A program made the position numbers and the translations under genes. From Streptomyces aureus (GTDB taxonomy: Bacteria > Actinomycetota > Actinomycetes > Streptomycetales > Streptomycetaceae), in contig NZ_JNZD01000021.1 in assembly GCF_000725495.1 (NCBI RefSeq), positions 186,001 to 250,000 on the forward strand: DNA of 64,000 nucleotides, in the 5' to 3' direction. Below the pieces are notes generated by a model, which did not search any database, was not told the origin of the DNA, and saw only the letters and a list, made by a program, of their open reading frames with translations. Below, one piece after another: positions 27,244 through 36,789 of this stretch (positions are counted from its first letter, which is position 1; every line of letters starts with the position of its first letter).

Positions 27244-28451
27244 GTTCCGCTCTTTCCAAGAGCCGCAGCGTTCTTGTGCAGTGGTGCGCCGGCGGAGAGC
27301 GCTTCGGCGGAGATTGCGACAGCCAGGAGGTCGGTCTCCCGGCCCGGCCGGGAGACCAGTTGGAGACCGACCGGCTCACCCTTTGCCGTCCATCCGGCCG
27401 GAATACTGATCGCAGGGTGACCGGTGATGTTGAAGGCCCACGTCAGAGCGACGCTCATGGCGTGGCCGGGTCCTTGGTGCCCGTGAGGGGGATTGGGTGT
27501 CGTCGGTGTCGCCAGGACGTCGAACTCGTCGAAGGCGTCGTCGAGCGCGCGTAGTAGGGCAGTGCGTGTAGCACTCGCGCTGTCTGTGTCTCCTCCTTTG
27601 CCGCGTAGGGCGGCCCAGCAGGGAGCGGGGTCAGGAAGGCGGAGCGCGACATCGTCTGGGGCGAGGGCGTTCGCGTCGGCCAGCTGGTGCACGAAGGCGT
27701 GGGTGACGTCGGTGATCCGCTGGGTCGTCTCGGCGAAGCCGAGTGTGGCCGACCAGGCAGCGCGCAGCGGTCGCAGCGGAGGCGCGAGGCCGCGCAGGGT
27801 GCTGGTTCCGGCTATCGCATCAAGGTACGCGGCAGCGTCGGCAGCGCTGCGAGTCAGCGGTCCGGCGATGTTAAGCCCGGCGCGGTCGCGGGCGGGTACA
27901 AGGCCGTTGGTCGGCTTCAAGCCGGTGACCGCACACCAGGCGGCCGGGATGCGCACGGACCCTGCCCCGTCGCTGCCGGTCGCCAATGGCACCATGCCGC
28001 AGGCGACGGCTGCGGCCGAGCCGGCCGAGGAGCCGCCAGGGCTCCACTGCGGATTGTGGGGGTTGAGGGTGGGGCCGCGGTCCGTGTTGCCCCACGTCTG
28101 CCAGGAAGTTCCTCTTCCCGGCGTGGCGGTGGCGCCGATCGGGATGCAGCCAGCGGCCACCAGGCGCACAGTTTGGTACGCATTGAGTCCCTCGGTGGCT
28201 TTGACGGCAAGGGGAACGCCGGCCAGGGGCAGCCGCTCGCCCGCCCGGACGCGGCGGTCGACCTCCGCGGCGCGGGTCGCGGCATGCCGGGGCCACAGCT
28301 CGGTGAAGGCCCTTACGGGGTGGTCGAGTCGGGCGACGGCTTCCAACGCCGCTTGTGTCACCTCACGTGCCGACCGTTCTCCAGCGAGCACCTGGGCGGC
28401 GATCTGCGTGGCGGCAAGCTTGCTGTAGTCGTCGAAGGGATGAGTCGTCAC
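27240..28451 (-). CDS. Amidase (amidase-signature family)
   Basis: 403 aa from GTG 28451 (VTTHPFDDYSKLAATQIAAQ), overlapping the folD stop. The Ser-cisSer-Lys triad is visible: Lys in GVPLAVKATEGL, the two Ser in SPGGSSAGSAAAVACGMVPL and GSDGAGSVRIPAAWCAVTGL. The C-terminus has FNITGHPAISIPAGW. It hydrolyses a C-N amide; substrate unknown. A metabolic gene in the middle of a T4SS operon is unusual, and coupling to folD suggests a shared pathway, or hitchhiking cargo. Confidence 0.85.
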   Translation of the reverse strand: MTTHPFDDYSKLAATQIAAQVLAGERSAREVTQAALEAVARLDHPVRAFTELWPRHAATRAAEVDRRVRAGERLPLAGVPLAVKATEGLNAYQTVRLVAAGCIPIGATATPGRGTSWQTWGNTDRGPTLNPHNPQWSPGGSSAGSAAAVACGMVPLATGSDGAGSVRIPAAWCAVTGLKPTNGLVPARDRAGLNIAGPLTRSAADAAAYLDAIAGTSTLRGLAPPLRPLRAAWSATLGFAETTQRITDVTHAFVHQLADANALAPDDVALRLPDPAPCWAALRGKGGDTDSASATRTALLRALDDAFDEFDVLATPTTPNPPHGHQGPGHAMSVALTWAFNITGHPAISIPAGWTAKGEPVGLQLVSRPGRETDLLAVAISAEALSAGAPLHKNAAALGKSGT

Positions 28452-29473
28452 CGTGACAACCCGCCAGACCTGCGGTCCGGGCCGGCAGGCGGAGCCACTC
28501 GCCACTGGTCGGACCTTCGGTGCCCCGGGGTGGGGGTCGGGAGTGTGGGTCTCTGCGCGGCCGGTGCGGGTCGTGCCTCCACTTGGTGACGTGTCAGGTA
28601 GGGAACCTGGGGAACCTGCCACGGCTTCAGGCCGGGGTCGGCCTCCTGGCGGACGATACGGTCCATCAGCACGGCCATTTCCACGGGTCCGACCCCGCCC
28701 GGGACCGGGGTGACGTACTGCGGGATGGTGGCGGCATCGGGCCGGACGTCCCCTGCCACTGAGCCGTCAGGGCGCGGCATGAACCCTGAGTCCACTACAA
28801 GCCTGTGGTGAGGACTGATGTGGTCGGGAGTGAGTATGTGAGGCTGACCGGTCGCGGAGACGACGATGTCGGCCTGATGGACGGCGCGCAGGTCGTCGCC
28901 GGCGTCGAGTTCCCGTACCTGCAGGCCGTGGTCGGAAAGCAGCCGGACCACGCCGCGGCCGACGAAGCCTCGGGCGCCCACGACTGCCACGGTCGGATCA
29001 TCCGTGGTGAAGGGGACGACCAGCCGGGCGATGCCGTCCGCGGTGGCGCAGGCCGGGTAAGGCGAGCGGTCTTCCAAAAGGGCGTCGATGTCCTTGGCCG
29101 GGTCGAGGCGCTGGACTAGTGGGGTCAGGTGCGGAGGTGGAGGGAACTGCACGATGATGGCTGCAATTTTCCTGCTTTCATTGAAAGCGTCGAGCAGGTC
29201 GGCGAATTCTGACGGGGCGACCGGTGGCGTCAGAAGGCGGTGATCGACCCCGAAGCCGAGGCGGGAGAAAGCCTTGACCTTCTGTTCGGCGGACACCCGA
29301 GCAGCCTCCATACGGAGGTGCCACAGGGGAGGGTCATCTGCCGCCGCGGCGAACCGGATGATGGCGACCTGCTGACCAGCAGGTTCGATGACCTGTCGGT
29401 AGGGTGCGAGGTTTTCGCCCACCGAGCGCAGCAACGTCGTGCCGGACAGACGGCGGGTGGGAGGCTGAGACAT
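28448..29473 (-). CDS. folD: FolD-like methylene-THF dehydrogenase/cyclohydrolase
   Basis: 341 aa; typical FolD is ~285, and the extra ~50 residues are a Pro/Arg-rich tail. Visible: catalytic Lys region RVSAEQKVKAFSRLGF, IIVQFPPPPHLTPLVQRLDP (usually V-Q-L-P-L-P), AKDIDALL, Rossmann TVAVVGARGFVGRGVVRLL, IVVSATGQPHILT and YVTPVPGGVGPVEMAVLM. The Tyr that normally precedes the Lys (Y-x-x-x-K) is Ser here. FolD interconverts methylene-, methenyl- and formyl-tetrahydrofolate. It is probably an accessory, divergent copy, coupled to the amidase. Whether both activities remain cannot be told. Confidence 0.82.
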   Translation of the reverse strand: MSQPPTRRLSGTTLLRSVGENLAPYRQVIEPAGQQVAIIRFAAAADDPPLWHLRMEAARVSAEQKVKAFSRLGFGVDHRLLTPPVAPSEFADLLDAFNESRKIAAIIVQFPPPPHLTPLVQRLDPAKDIDALLEDRSPYPACATADGIARLVVPFTTDDPTVAVVGARGFVGRGVVRLLSDHGLQVRELDAGDDLRAVHQADIVVSATGQPHILTPDHISPHHRLVVDSGFMPRPDGSVAGDVRPDAATIPQYVTPVPGGVGPVEMAVLMDRIVRQEADPGLKPWQVPQVPYLTRHQVEARPAPAAQRPTLPTPTPGHRRSDQWRVAPPAGPDRRSGGLSR

Positions 29474-29494
29474 GTTCGCAGCGAGTGCCCTTCG

Positions 29495-29977
29495 TCAGAT
29501 TCCTACGGAGCGCAGTTCGGTGAGCACCTGGGGTACGGGCTGCAGATTCAAAGGACCGACAACGGTTGCTGCCTGGTCGTCGGCCAGCATGTGATGGCCG
29601 CGCAGGTCGTTCTGGAAGCCGCTCTCGCCTCGGGGCAGCTCGACACGCATGAAGGTTTCCGGCGCACCGTGGCTGTCAGGCGAGGAGAACGACCCGTGGT
29701 GTGCGATCCACACCACCTGTTGGGGATCAAGATCTGCGTAAGGCTGCAGTTGTACGAGAAATGCATCAGCTGCGCCAGCCATGTCTCCGGTCAGGCCAAG
29801 ACGGTCTGGATTGCTGTCCAGTTCGGAGAGCACCGCAAGCGGTGGTTCGGCCTGCCGAAGCACCAGGCGCGCCAGGCAGTGCGCCTGCTCTCCTGTGCTG
29901 TGTGACCACTGCAGGAGCAGCGCCACCCTTCTGGTGCCTTCAGTGTCGACGATCAGGATGCGGGCTTCGTCCGTCAT
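29495..29977 (-). CDS. Hypothetical protein of the conjugation operon
   Basis: 160 aa, ATG 29977 (MTDEARILIVDTEGTRRVAL). Alternating strands and helices (LARLVLRQAEPPLAVLSELD, DPQQVVWIAHHGSFSSPDSH). No TM segment or known motif. It lies 124 bp after virD4 and 21 bp before folD on the same strand. Family not recognised. Confidence 0.6.
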   Translation of the reverse strand: MTDEARILIVDTEGTRRVALLLQWSHSTGEQAHCLARLVLRQAEPPLAVLSELDSNPDRLGLTGDMAGAADAFLVQLQPYADLDPQQVVWIAHHGSFSSPDSHGAPETFMRVELPRGESGFQNDLRGHHMLADDQAATVVGPLNLQPVPQVLTELRSVGI

Positions 29978-30101
29978 GCCGTGTTCCCTTCTTGGATTGC
30001 GACCTTTTCAGGGCTGCGGTTGCGCTGGATAGCGGGCCCGGCCAGCAGTGTCTGCGAAGGTATCCGGGTATGCAGGGAGGATGGAGCAGCGAAGCGGTCA
30101 G

Positions 30102-31832
30102 TCATGTCCCGTTCCTCTCCACCGCCGGCACCGCAGGCTTGGTCAAGTTGAGCGCCTTTTCCTCGTCCGGGGTGCGCTGTGGGGCAGCGAGCAGCCTTTT
30201 GAGGTCGCGGTCGCGGAAGGTGAGTCGCATCTTCACCTTGACCGGCGCCTTGTTGGAGTATTGGGCGATGGCCGTGAAGTCGTCCAACTGCTGCAGGAAA
30301 TGGACGGGAGCGAGATCGGTTTCGGTAGAAGTGGTGTTGGTGGACACCTCGCCGCGCGAGCGGCCGGTCGACGTCCTGTTCACCTCGGTACGGCCGTACA
30401 GGCCCGAGAAGTAGCGCAAGGTCTCCAGGTCGCCGCAGCCGGGCAGCAGCATGCGCAGACCGCTCGCGGACAGCACCGTGTTGGCCTTCTGCACGCCGAG
30501 CCGGTCGCGCAGCTGGGACAGGTCGTGCCACACGGTCAGCACCACGATGCCCATGCCGCGGCCGGTGGTGAGGATGTTGGGCAGGCGGGGGTAGCGCAGC
30601 ATGTTGCCCGCCTCGTCGACGAGCACGCCGAGTCCGGGGTCAAGGGGCTTGCCGGTGGTGTTGTAGGCGACCTCGGCCCCGTGGATGATCGAGGCGATGA
30701 TCGAGGTCAGCAACGGCGCGAACCGTTCGGCGTCGGCCTCGGAGGCGATCAGGCACACGGTGCCGTTCTTGGTCAGCAGGTCCTCGACGGTGAAGTCGGT
30801 TCCGGCGCAGTTCTCGCGGACCTCCTCGTCGGCGTAGACGCGTGCGAGGACGTTGAGGCTGAACTGGATGGAGCCTATGCCGTCCTCGTGCAGGCGCAGC
30901 CACGGGGAGGCATAGTCGTCGGCGACCTCGTTGTAGCCGTGCTGCTGCAGCACGGATCGGACGTGATCGACGGCGTCCTTGCCGAGGGAGAGCCAGCGGC
31001 GCATGGCGTTGATGCCGCCGCCGGAGAGATTGGCGGCCAGCAGCACGCCCTTGAGGACGCTCTTGGCCTGGTCGACCCAGGGAGCGGCGCGCTTGTCGTC
31101 GCTTGAGGCGGAGGCCTCGGCCATCCAGGCGGCCATGCGGTCGGCGGCCTTGGCGTCGGTGCAGTACTCCACCGGGGACCACTTGTTGGTCTCGCGTCCC
31201 GGGATCCCGGCCGGGGCGATCACCCAGACCGGCCCCAGGACGCGGCGGCGGGCATAGATGATGTCGAGATCGGCGGCCTTGGTGGTGGTCACCACCAGCG
31301 GCCCCTGCCATTCGGCGGCGTTGGGCAGCACCAGACCGGTGGTCTTGGAGGAGCCGGGCACCCCGAACACCGTGGCGCTGATGTTGGGCTGGGCGGCCAC
31401 GATCTTCTTGGTGTTCATGCCGCGGCCGGCGGTGATGCGATTGGCCCGCAGCGTCGGGTCCTGCGGGGCCTTGAGCTTGCGTTCGACCTTCGCACCGCCC
31501 CACTGGGCGCCGCCGGTGTGGCGGCCGAAGTTCAACTTGGTGACGGCCTTGAGCCCCAGCAGGAAGAACGTCAGTACCAGCGTCACGGTCAGCAGGTAGA
31601 ACAGCCAGGCGGGCGGGGCGGGGGAGAACACCGCGCCAGGACCGTTGACCAGGGCGCGCAGCACGGTTTCCGGGACGCCAGCCGTCGTATGGGACCAGCC
31701 TCGGCCGGACAGCAGGGCGGCGAGCGGGGCGGCCAGCAGCACCGCCCCGCCCAGCGCCACGGCGAGGCCTGCGGCGTAGGCGGTGAGCAGGGTGTTGTCG
31801 TCCAGTCCACTGCCAGCGCTCTTGTCGGCCAC
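30102..31832 (-). CDS. TraG/VirD4-type coupling ATPase
   Basis: 576 aa from GTG 31832 (VADKSAGSGLDDN), 2 nt after the virB4 stop. Two N-terminal TM segments (LAVALGGAVLLAAPLAALLS and LFYLLTVTLVLTFFLLG) anchor it. The cytosolic ATPase has Walker A VFGVPGSSKTTGLVLPN and Walker B LGVLVDEAGNMLR, plus the TraM-recognition region TTGRGMGIVVLTVWHDLSQL. It links the DNA substrate to the transfer channel. Longer frames up to 32303 are antisense-like and rejected. Confidence 0.9.
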   Translation of the reverse strand: MADKSAGSGLDDNTLLTAYAAGLAVALGGAVLLAAPLAALLSGRGWSHTTAGVPETVLRALVNGPGAVFSPAPPAWLFYLLTVTLVLTFFLLGLKAVTKLNFGRHTGGAQWGGAKVERKLKAPQDPTLRANRITAGRGMNTKKIVAAQPNISATVFGVPGSSKTTGLVLPNAAEWQGPLVVTTTKAADLDIIYARRRVLGPVWVIAPAGIPGRETNKWSPVEYCTDAKAADRMAAWMAEASASSDDKRAAPWVDQAKSVLKGVLLAANLSGGGINAMRRWLSLGKDAVDHVRSVLQQHGYNEVADDYASPWLRLHEDGIGSIQFSLNVLARVYADEEVRENCAGTDFTVEDLLTKNGTVCLIASEADAERFAPLLTSIIASIIHGAEVAYNTTGKPLDPGLGVLVDEAGNMLRYPRLPNILTTGRGMGIVVLTVWHDLSQLRDRLGVQKANTVLSASGLRMLLPGCGDLETLRYFSGLYGRTEVNRTSTGRSRGEVSTNTTSTETDLAPVHFLQQLDDFTAIAQYSNKAPVKVKMRLTFRDRDLKRLLAAPQRTPDEEKALNLTKPAVPAVERNGT

Positions 31833-31834
31833 GG

Positions 31835-33394
31835 TCAGATCACCATCTTCTCGTCGGTCTCGAAGAGTTGCTGTTCGGTGTGGGAGAGCATCAGCTGCAC
31901 GGCATGCGAGCCGCCGCCGCGGCCGACCTTCCACAAGGCCCTGCCGCGCTGTCCGGCGCCCCAGGAGCCGATCAGGTCGCACTCGGCGTCCGTGAGGCCG
32001 ATCGCCTCGCGGGTCAGACGCAGCGGGCGGGTGTCCTGGGCGAGCTGGATGCGGGTCTCGCAGGAGCTGATGAGGTCCTTGGCGATGTTGACGGCCTCGG
32101 AGCCGGCGGCGCCGACGCCCTCGAAGTCCGAAAGCCGGTGGGTGGCCAGGAGCTGGATGGTGCCGGTCGCCCGGGACAGCCGCAGGTCGGCGTCGATCTT
32201 CTTGACCTGGGAGGCGCCGCCGGAACGCATCTGCCGCCACAACTCGTCGCGGACGACGATCCACGGACGGCTGCCGGGGCGGTCGATGGCGGCCTGAGCC
32301 CATGAGGAGACGCAGGTCAGCACCATGGCAACGGTCTCGTCGCCGTACTGCTCCAGAGCGGAGATGTCGACGGACTGGATCGGGGCGTCCCAGTCCAGGC
32401 CGATGGAGGTCTGGTCGTCGAAGAGCCCGGCCACGTGCCCGTTGACCATGGCGCCGAGGGCCGAACGGATGGACTCCATCTGCTCGCGGGCCCGCTGCAC
32501 CTCGCGGTCACGGACTCGGAGTTCCTCGGCCATCGCGCCACTGGGGTCGCGCAGCTTCTCATAGACCAGCGGCAGCGTGGGCGTCTCGAGCCGTGTCTGT
32601 CCGTACAGCTCGCCGGTCACCTCGCGCACCGCGACATCGAGGGCCTCTTCCTCCTGCGGCAGCAGGGTGCGCCGTAGCTGCAGCTCAAGCAGCGCCTTCA
32701 GCAGGGTCAGCCGGCGTCGGTGGATCTCCCTCAAACGGTTCTGCAGCTCGCCCGGGTCCTTGATCAGTTCCAGGCCGGAGCCAAGCGGCCCGGCGTCGAG
32801 CGGGTTGACACGGCCGGGCAGGCCGGGGCCGAGCCGGACGGGCTCCACCCCCAAATGACGGCACAGGGCGGCGTATTCGCCCTTCACGTCCCCGGCGATC
32901 AGGGTGCGGTGGCCGAACGCCATCAGCCGAAAGCACAAGGCCTTGATGTGCGCACTCTTACCGGAACCGGGGATGCCGGTGATCATCACGTTGGGGTTCG
33001 TGCACAACCCCTCCTTGACCCAAACGGCCGGGTGCGCACTGAACGCCTCGGTGGTCAAGGTGTTCTGCCCGATGTAGGCGCCGACGGGGGGCAGGCTCGC
33101 GGCGTGCAGGAACGGGTAGGCACCGGCGGCGTTGGCGGTGTCGGCGCGCACGACCTCGACGCGGGGCAGGGAGGCTGACCGCCCGGCATACGGCTGCGCC
33201 CAGCCCTTCTTCGGGGCGATCCGCATGACCGTGTCGGGGTCTTCCAGCAGCCGGGCGCGGCGCTGTTCGCGCATGCTCGGGGCCGGCTGGGGCGCATCGG
33301 CGGGCCGCTGCTCCCAGCCGGTGGCTTCCCCGAAGCCAGCCTCTTTCAGCATCGTGTCGCCGTTGTCGCGGCGCTTGAACAGCTGCGGTGCCAT
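31835..33394 (-). CDS. VirB4-type T4SS ATPase
   Basis: 519 aa from ATG 33394, which shares a base with the previous stop (TGATG). Walker A: MITGIPGSGKSAHIKALCFR. Walker B: SRPWIVVRDELWRQM, followed by QVKKIDADLRLSRATG and TIQLLATHRLSDFEGVGAAG, the usual end of Streptomyces VirB4 proteins. It powers assembly and function of the conjugation channel. It is shorter than Gram-negative VirB4 (~800 aa) because the N-terminal part is carried by the separate SCO6880-type protein encoded just before it. Confidence 0.9.
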   Translation of the reverse strand: MAPQLFKRRDNGDTMLKEAGFGEATGWEQRPADAPQPAPSMREQRRARLLEDPDTVMRIAPKKGWAQPYAGRSASLPRVEVVRADTANAAGAYPFLHAASLPPVGAYIGQNTLTTEAFSAHPAVWVKEGLCTNPNVMITGIPGSGKSAHIKALCFRLMAFGHRTLIAGDVKGEYAALCRHLGVEPVRLGPGLPGRVNPLDAGPLGSGLELIKDPGELQNRLREIHRRRLTLLKALLELQLRRTLLPQEEEALDVAVREVTGELYGQTRLETPTLPLVYEKLRDPSGAMAEELRVRDREVQRAREQMESIRSALGAMVNGHVAGLFDDQTSIGLDWDAPIQSVDISALEQYGDETVAMVLTCVSSWAQAAIDRPGSRPWIVVRDELWRQMRSGGASQVKKIDADLRLSRATGTIQLLATHRLSDFEGVGAAGSEAVNIAKDLISSCETRIQLAQDTRPLRLTREAIGLTDAECDLIGSWGAGQRGRALWKVGRGGGSHAVQLMLSHTEQQLFETDEKMVI

Positions 33395-34923
33395 CAAAAA
33401 CCGATCCTCCGATCCGGAAGTCCCTGGCCCAGCGGCAGGGCGGCGGCCGCAAAGCCGACGTCCTGGGCGCCCCACATGCGGCGCAGCTCCAGCCCGGAGG
33501 CGGCCGCGTCGGCCTGCAGCTCGGCGCAGGCGGTCTCCAGTTCACCCAGGTCGGTGACCGTAACGGCGAGCAGGGCAGTCAGCCGCACCACTCCCTGGCC
33601 TGAGGCCCGGGCGACGTCCTGGGCCTTGGCCTTCTCCGCTTCGAGGAGTTCGTCGGCGGACTCGTCCTGGCCCGTCTTGGCGCGCAGCTGCCGTGCAGAC
33701 TGCCGCTTCGCCTTCTCACGGGCCAGGTCCTGGCGGGCCCGGCGCGGGCCGATGGGCTCGTAGACGACGCTCAGGGAGCGGCGGGCGTTCTGCCGCGGCC
33801 GCAGCAGCGGCTGCAGGAAGGTCGCGTACACGTCGGCCTGAGGCCAGGTGCGCACCTGGTAGGAGACGGTCCAGGCGCCGTCGTGGCGATAGGTGCCCCA
33901 GTCGGTCTCTGCGTACGCAGGCCCCGCCAGCTGCGGATCGAGGCCCGGCGGGAGGCCCTGCCAGTCGGGTTGTTGGGTGGCGGCGTTGCGGGTGGCGAGC
34001 ATCAGCTGCGCCTCGGGGTCGTAGGCGGTGCGCACCACCTGGGCCAGGGTGCGTGGGGCAAGCCACTCGACGACCTGCAGGCTGGCGGTGGACAGGGCGC
34101 TGTGCATGGCGTGCAGCTCGCGCACCAGGACGGCGGCCGCGCCGACCTGGCCGCCGCCGGCGCCCTTGACGGCCAGCCTCGCCCTGGGCGCGGACAGGGT
34201 GACGGACAGGTATGTCTCGCGGGTGGTGGCGGCCGGGCCCGCACCCTCCATCAGCTCCGTCAGGGCGGCGACCGCCTCCTTCGGGGCGTCCGGGGCGAGA
34301 TGCCGGTCGGTCCACGATCGCAGGGCCGCACCGTCGTCCGGCAGGCACCGCTGGTGCACGGCGAGCCGGATGATCGGTGAGTCCTCGGTGCAGAAGCTGC
34401 GCAGGAAGCCTGCCCAGGCGGCGACGCGGGCGGTCTGCCGGTCGCTGTCGACCAGCGCGAGCCCGGGGAAGGTGATGCGGGCAACGGCGGTGTAGGTGTT
34501 GGCGACGGGGTCGTGGGAAACGCCGAGAGTGCCGCCGAGGCCGTCGGGAGCTTCCAGGAAGCGGAGCCGGGCCAGCACGCCGGGCAGGTCCATCGGTTGC
34601 TGAGTGGTCTTGGCTGAACGCGGGGCGAACGCCCCGGACATGAACACGTTTCGCCGGGTGGCCACGTTGATCTGATGCCTTACTGCGAGAAGAATCCATT
34701 CATCGGCGCTCAGGCCCAGCACACGCCCGAAGGCGAGCGCGAACAGCACGGCCGCAAGCGGCACACACACCAGAGCGGCCGCCCAGCTGCCCAGGTTGAG
34801 CGGCGTGAGCAGCAGCACGCAGCCGCCCACGACAAGGGTGAAACCGACCCCGCTCAGCCGGCCCATGAACCCGCTGCGCTCGGACTGCCAGCCGCCATAG
34901 GTGACGGGGGTGGAGCTGGACAT
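33394..34923 (-). CDS. SCO6880-type T4SS membrane protein (PrgI/VirB3-like N-terminus)
   Basis: 509 aa, ATG 34923. Two N-terminal TM helices (FTLVVGGCVLLLTPLNLG, AALVCVPLAAVLFALAFG), then a long cytosolic part (RARQDLAREKAKRQSARQLR is a charged helix). This organisation, with virB4 directly after it, is that of the actinobacterial SCO6880 family, which stands for VirB3 plus the N-terminal domain of VirB4. Its stop overlaps the virB4 start. Confidence 0.85.
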   Translation of the reverse strand: MSSSTPVTYGGWQSERSGFMGRLSGVGFTLVVGGCVLLLTPLNLGSWAAALVCVPLAAVLFALAFGRVLGLSADEWILLAVRHQINVATRRNVFMSGAFAPRSAKTTQQPMDLPGVLARLRFLEAPDGLGGTLGVSHDPVANTYTAVARITFPGLALVDSDRQTARVAAWAGFLRSFCTEDSPIIRLAVHQRCLPDDGAALRSWTDRHLAPDAPKEAVAALTELMEGAGPAATTRETYLSVTLSAPRARLAVKGAGGGQVGAAAVLVRELHAMHSALSTASLQVVEWLAPRTLAQVVRTAYDPEAQLMLATRNAATQQPDWQGLPPGLDPQLAGPAYAETDWGTYRHDGAWTVSYQVRTWPQADVYATFLQPLLRPRQNARRSLSVVYEPIGPRRARQDLAREKAKRQSARQLRAKTGQDESADELLEAEKAKAQDVARASGQGVVRLTALLAVTVTDLGELETACAELQADAAASGLELRRMWGAQDVGFAAAALPLGQGLPDRRIGF

Positions 34924-34926
34924 GGG

Positions 34927-36789
34927 CTATCCCTTCCTCGGCGCACCGCTGGCGCCGGGCCCGCTGGTCTGTTCGGCGGGCGCCGGGGCTGCCCTGTCCG
35001 GTCTGCGCGGGGCGATGATGACGTGACCGCCGCCCGGCGAGGCGGTATCCAGCCCCGCGTGCGCGGCCGTGTTCGCCATACCGGACTCCACAACGCCCTT
35101 GCCTACGGCCATGACCTGCAGACCCAACCCGAGAGGACCGGCAACCCGGGTGCTGAGACGCCCGCGCCCCGCCCCCTTCCCGAAGGAGCCCTGAAGCTCC
35201 CCTTTGGACGTGTCGGTGAAGTCCCTCTTGCCCCTTGAGGTCATGCCCGACTGGGCGTTGTCCTGTTCCAGGGCCCGGGTGTAACCGGAGCCCCCTCCGA
35301 CCACTCCGGCCCCGCTCATCGAGCTGGCCGAGGAGCCGACCGAGCTCATCAGGCCGCTGGCCATGGCGGCGCCGGCACCCAAGGTTGAGAACGTCGCGAA
35401 CTTGGCGATGGCAGGCCAGCAGAAGCACGCCATGAGGAAGATGACCAGGCCGACGATCATGTTCTGCACACCCTCACCCTGCTCGATGGCGAAGAAGCCG
35501 ATCGCGAAGCAGAACGTGATCATCGGCTTCATCAGGATGAGTGCGAGCAGCGCGTCGCGGGCCTTGGGCCACCAGTCCTTGGTGGCATCCGACATCTGCC
35601 CGACCAGCGTGATCGGCATGGTGGCGACCAGGATCATGATTCCGGCCTGCCGCAGCAGCATCTCGATCCACAAGGCACCGATCGCCAGGATGCACACGAC
35701 GCCGATGACGATGACCACCCCGACCGCGGACGCGGCCACCCCCTCACCGGTGATCAGCGCGCCGCCGGCCGTCGAGGCGCCGCCACCGCCGAGAATCAGG
35801 CCCCCGAACATCTTGCCGAACTGCGCCTTCATGGCGTCCGACGCAGAACCGGCCGTGCTGCCCCCGCCCGTGAACGAGTAGTGGATGATCCAGGTAGAGA
35901 TCGAGTCGGACAGCTGCAGCGCGGTCGTGGTCACCGTCCAGTACGCCGCACTGATGACCGCCCACTTCGCCAGCCCGGAGATGGCGGTTGCCGCCGGCCC
36001 GCCCTGGTGGCTGATCGCCACCTTCCCGAACTGCAAGAGCAGCAGGAACACGGCGACGACGGCAGACAGCGCCGTGGCGATCCCCATCGGCTGACTGATG
36101 CCGGTGGAGTCCAGGTTGATGACTGACGTCTTGTTGAAGATGTCGGCGAACTGCTGCAGCAGCCACACCACGGCGTTGCCGATGTACTGGGCGGCCTCCT
36201 CCAGCGCGTCCCGCGCCAGTTCAGAGATCTTCTTGCCGATCCAGTCACCGAGGGTCTGCCCGCCGGTCGGCCCGTACTTCTGGTACGCCGCTTCCTTGCA
36301 AGCGCTGAACGACATTCCCTTGTCGACGCACTTCTCCAGGAACTTGGACCACTTGTCGTACTCGGCCTGACTGAGCTTTCCGTTCCTGACCGCTTCCAGG
36401 TTGTCCTGGCGCCACTTCTCCAGCTTCTTCTTCTCGAGAGCCTTCCAGTCCTCGTCGCTGCACTCCGACGACTTTTCGCCGCCAGCGTTCTCGCACTCTC
36501 CAACGGTGCCCGGCAGCTCGCCAGCCTCCGGCATGCGGCAGATGCTCTCGTCGTCGATCTCGTCGTAGATGCAGTAGTTGCCCTGCTTGTCGATGCCGCA
36601 GGGTGCGCCGCCGCTCCAGTCGACGGGGCATTCCTTGCCGTCGCCTGGCCCGTAGTCAAGGTGGTACTTCGGATCGTCCTTCGCCATCGCTGCGGGGGCG
36701 GTGCTCAGGCTGGTACCTAAGCAAAGGAGAACAGCGGTCAGCAGGACGACGAGACGGACCAGCGGATGCGTCCGGGGGTCAGTCCGCAT
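34927..36789 (-). CDS. VirB6/TrbL-like polytopic membrane protein
   Basis: 620 aa, ATG 36789. An N-terminal signal-like segment (LVVLLTAVLLCLGTSLSTAP) leads to an external Cys-containing domain (KECPVDWSGGAPCGIDK, CRMPEAGELPGTVGECE). Six or more TM segments follow (ALSAVVAVFLLLLQFGKVAI, VVIVIGVVCILAIGALWIEM, GIMILVATMPITLVGQM, ITFCFAIGFFAIEQ, MIVGLVIFLMACFCWPAIA). The Gly/Ser-rich cytosolic tail ends PGASGAPRKG. It is the channel component in Streptomyces T4SSs. It overlaps the VirB8-like gene by 11 nt. Confidence 0.85.
   Translation of the reverse strand: MRTDPRTHPLVRLVVLLTAVLLCLGTSLSTAPAAMAKDDPKYHLDYGPGDGKECPVDWSGGAPCGIDKQGNYCIYDEIDDESICRMPEAGELPGTVGECENAGGEKSSECSDEDWKALEKKKLEKWRQDNLEAVRNGKLSQAEYDKWSKFLEKCVDKGMSFSACKEAAYQKYGPTGGQTLGDWIGKKISELARDALEEAAQYIGNAVVWLLQQFADIFNKTSVINLDSTGISQPMGIATALSAVVAVFLLLLQFGKVAISHQGGPAATAISGLAKWAVISAAYWTVTTTALQLSDSISTWIIHYSFTGGGSTAGSASDAMKAQFGKMFGGLILGGGGASTAGGALITGEGVAASAVGVVIVIGVVCILAIGALWIEMLLRQAGIMILVATMPITLVGQMSDATKDWWPKARDALLALILMKPMITFCFAIGFFAIEQGEGVQNMIVGLVIFLMACFCWPAIAKFATFSTLGAGAAMASGLMSSVGSSASSMSGAGVVGGGSGYTRALEQDNAQSGMTSRGKRDFTDTSKGELQGSFGKGAGRGRLSTRVAGPLGLGLQVMAVGKGVVESGMANTAAHAGLDTASPGGGHVIIAPRRPDRAAPAPAEQTSGPGASGAPRKG

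Noticed and set aside
26530..28589. Plus-strand frames of ~300 aa opposite the DUF4913 and amidase genes
   Set aside because: Low-complexity translations; minus strand encodes recognised proteins with coupled starts.
31833..32303. N-terminal extension of the VirD4 frame
   Set aside because: It overlaps virB4 out of frame; the TM-containing N-terminus at GTG 31832 fits the family.
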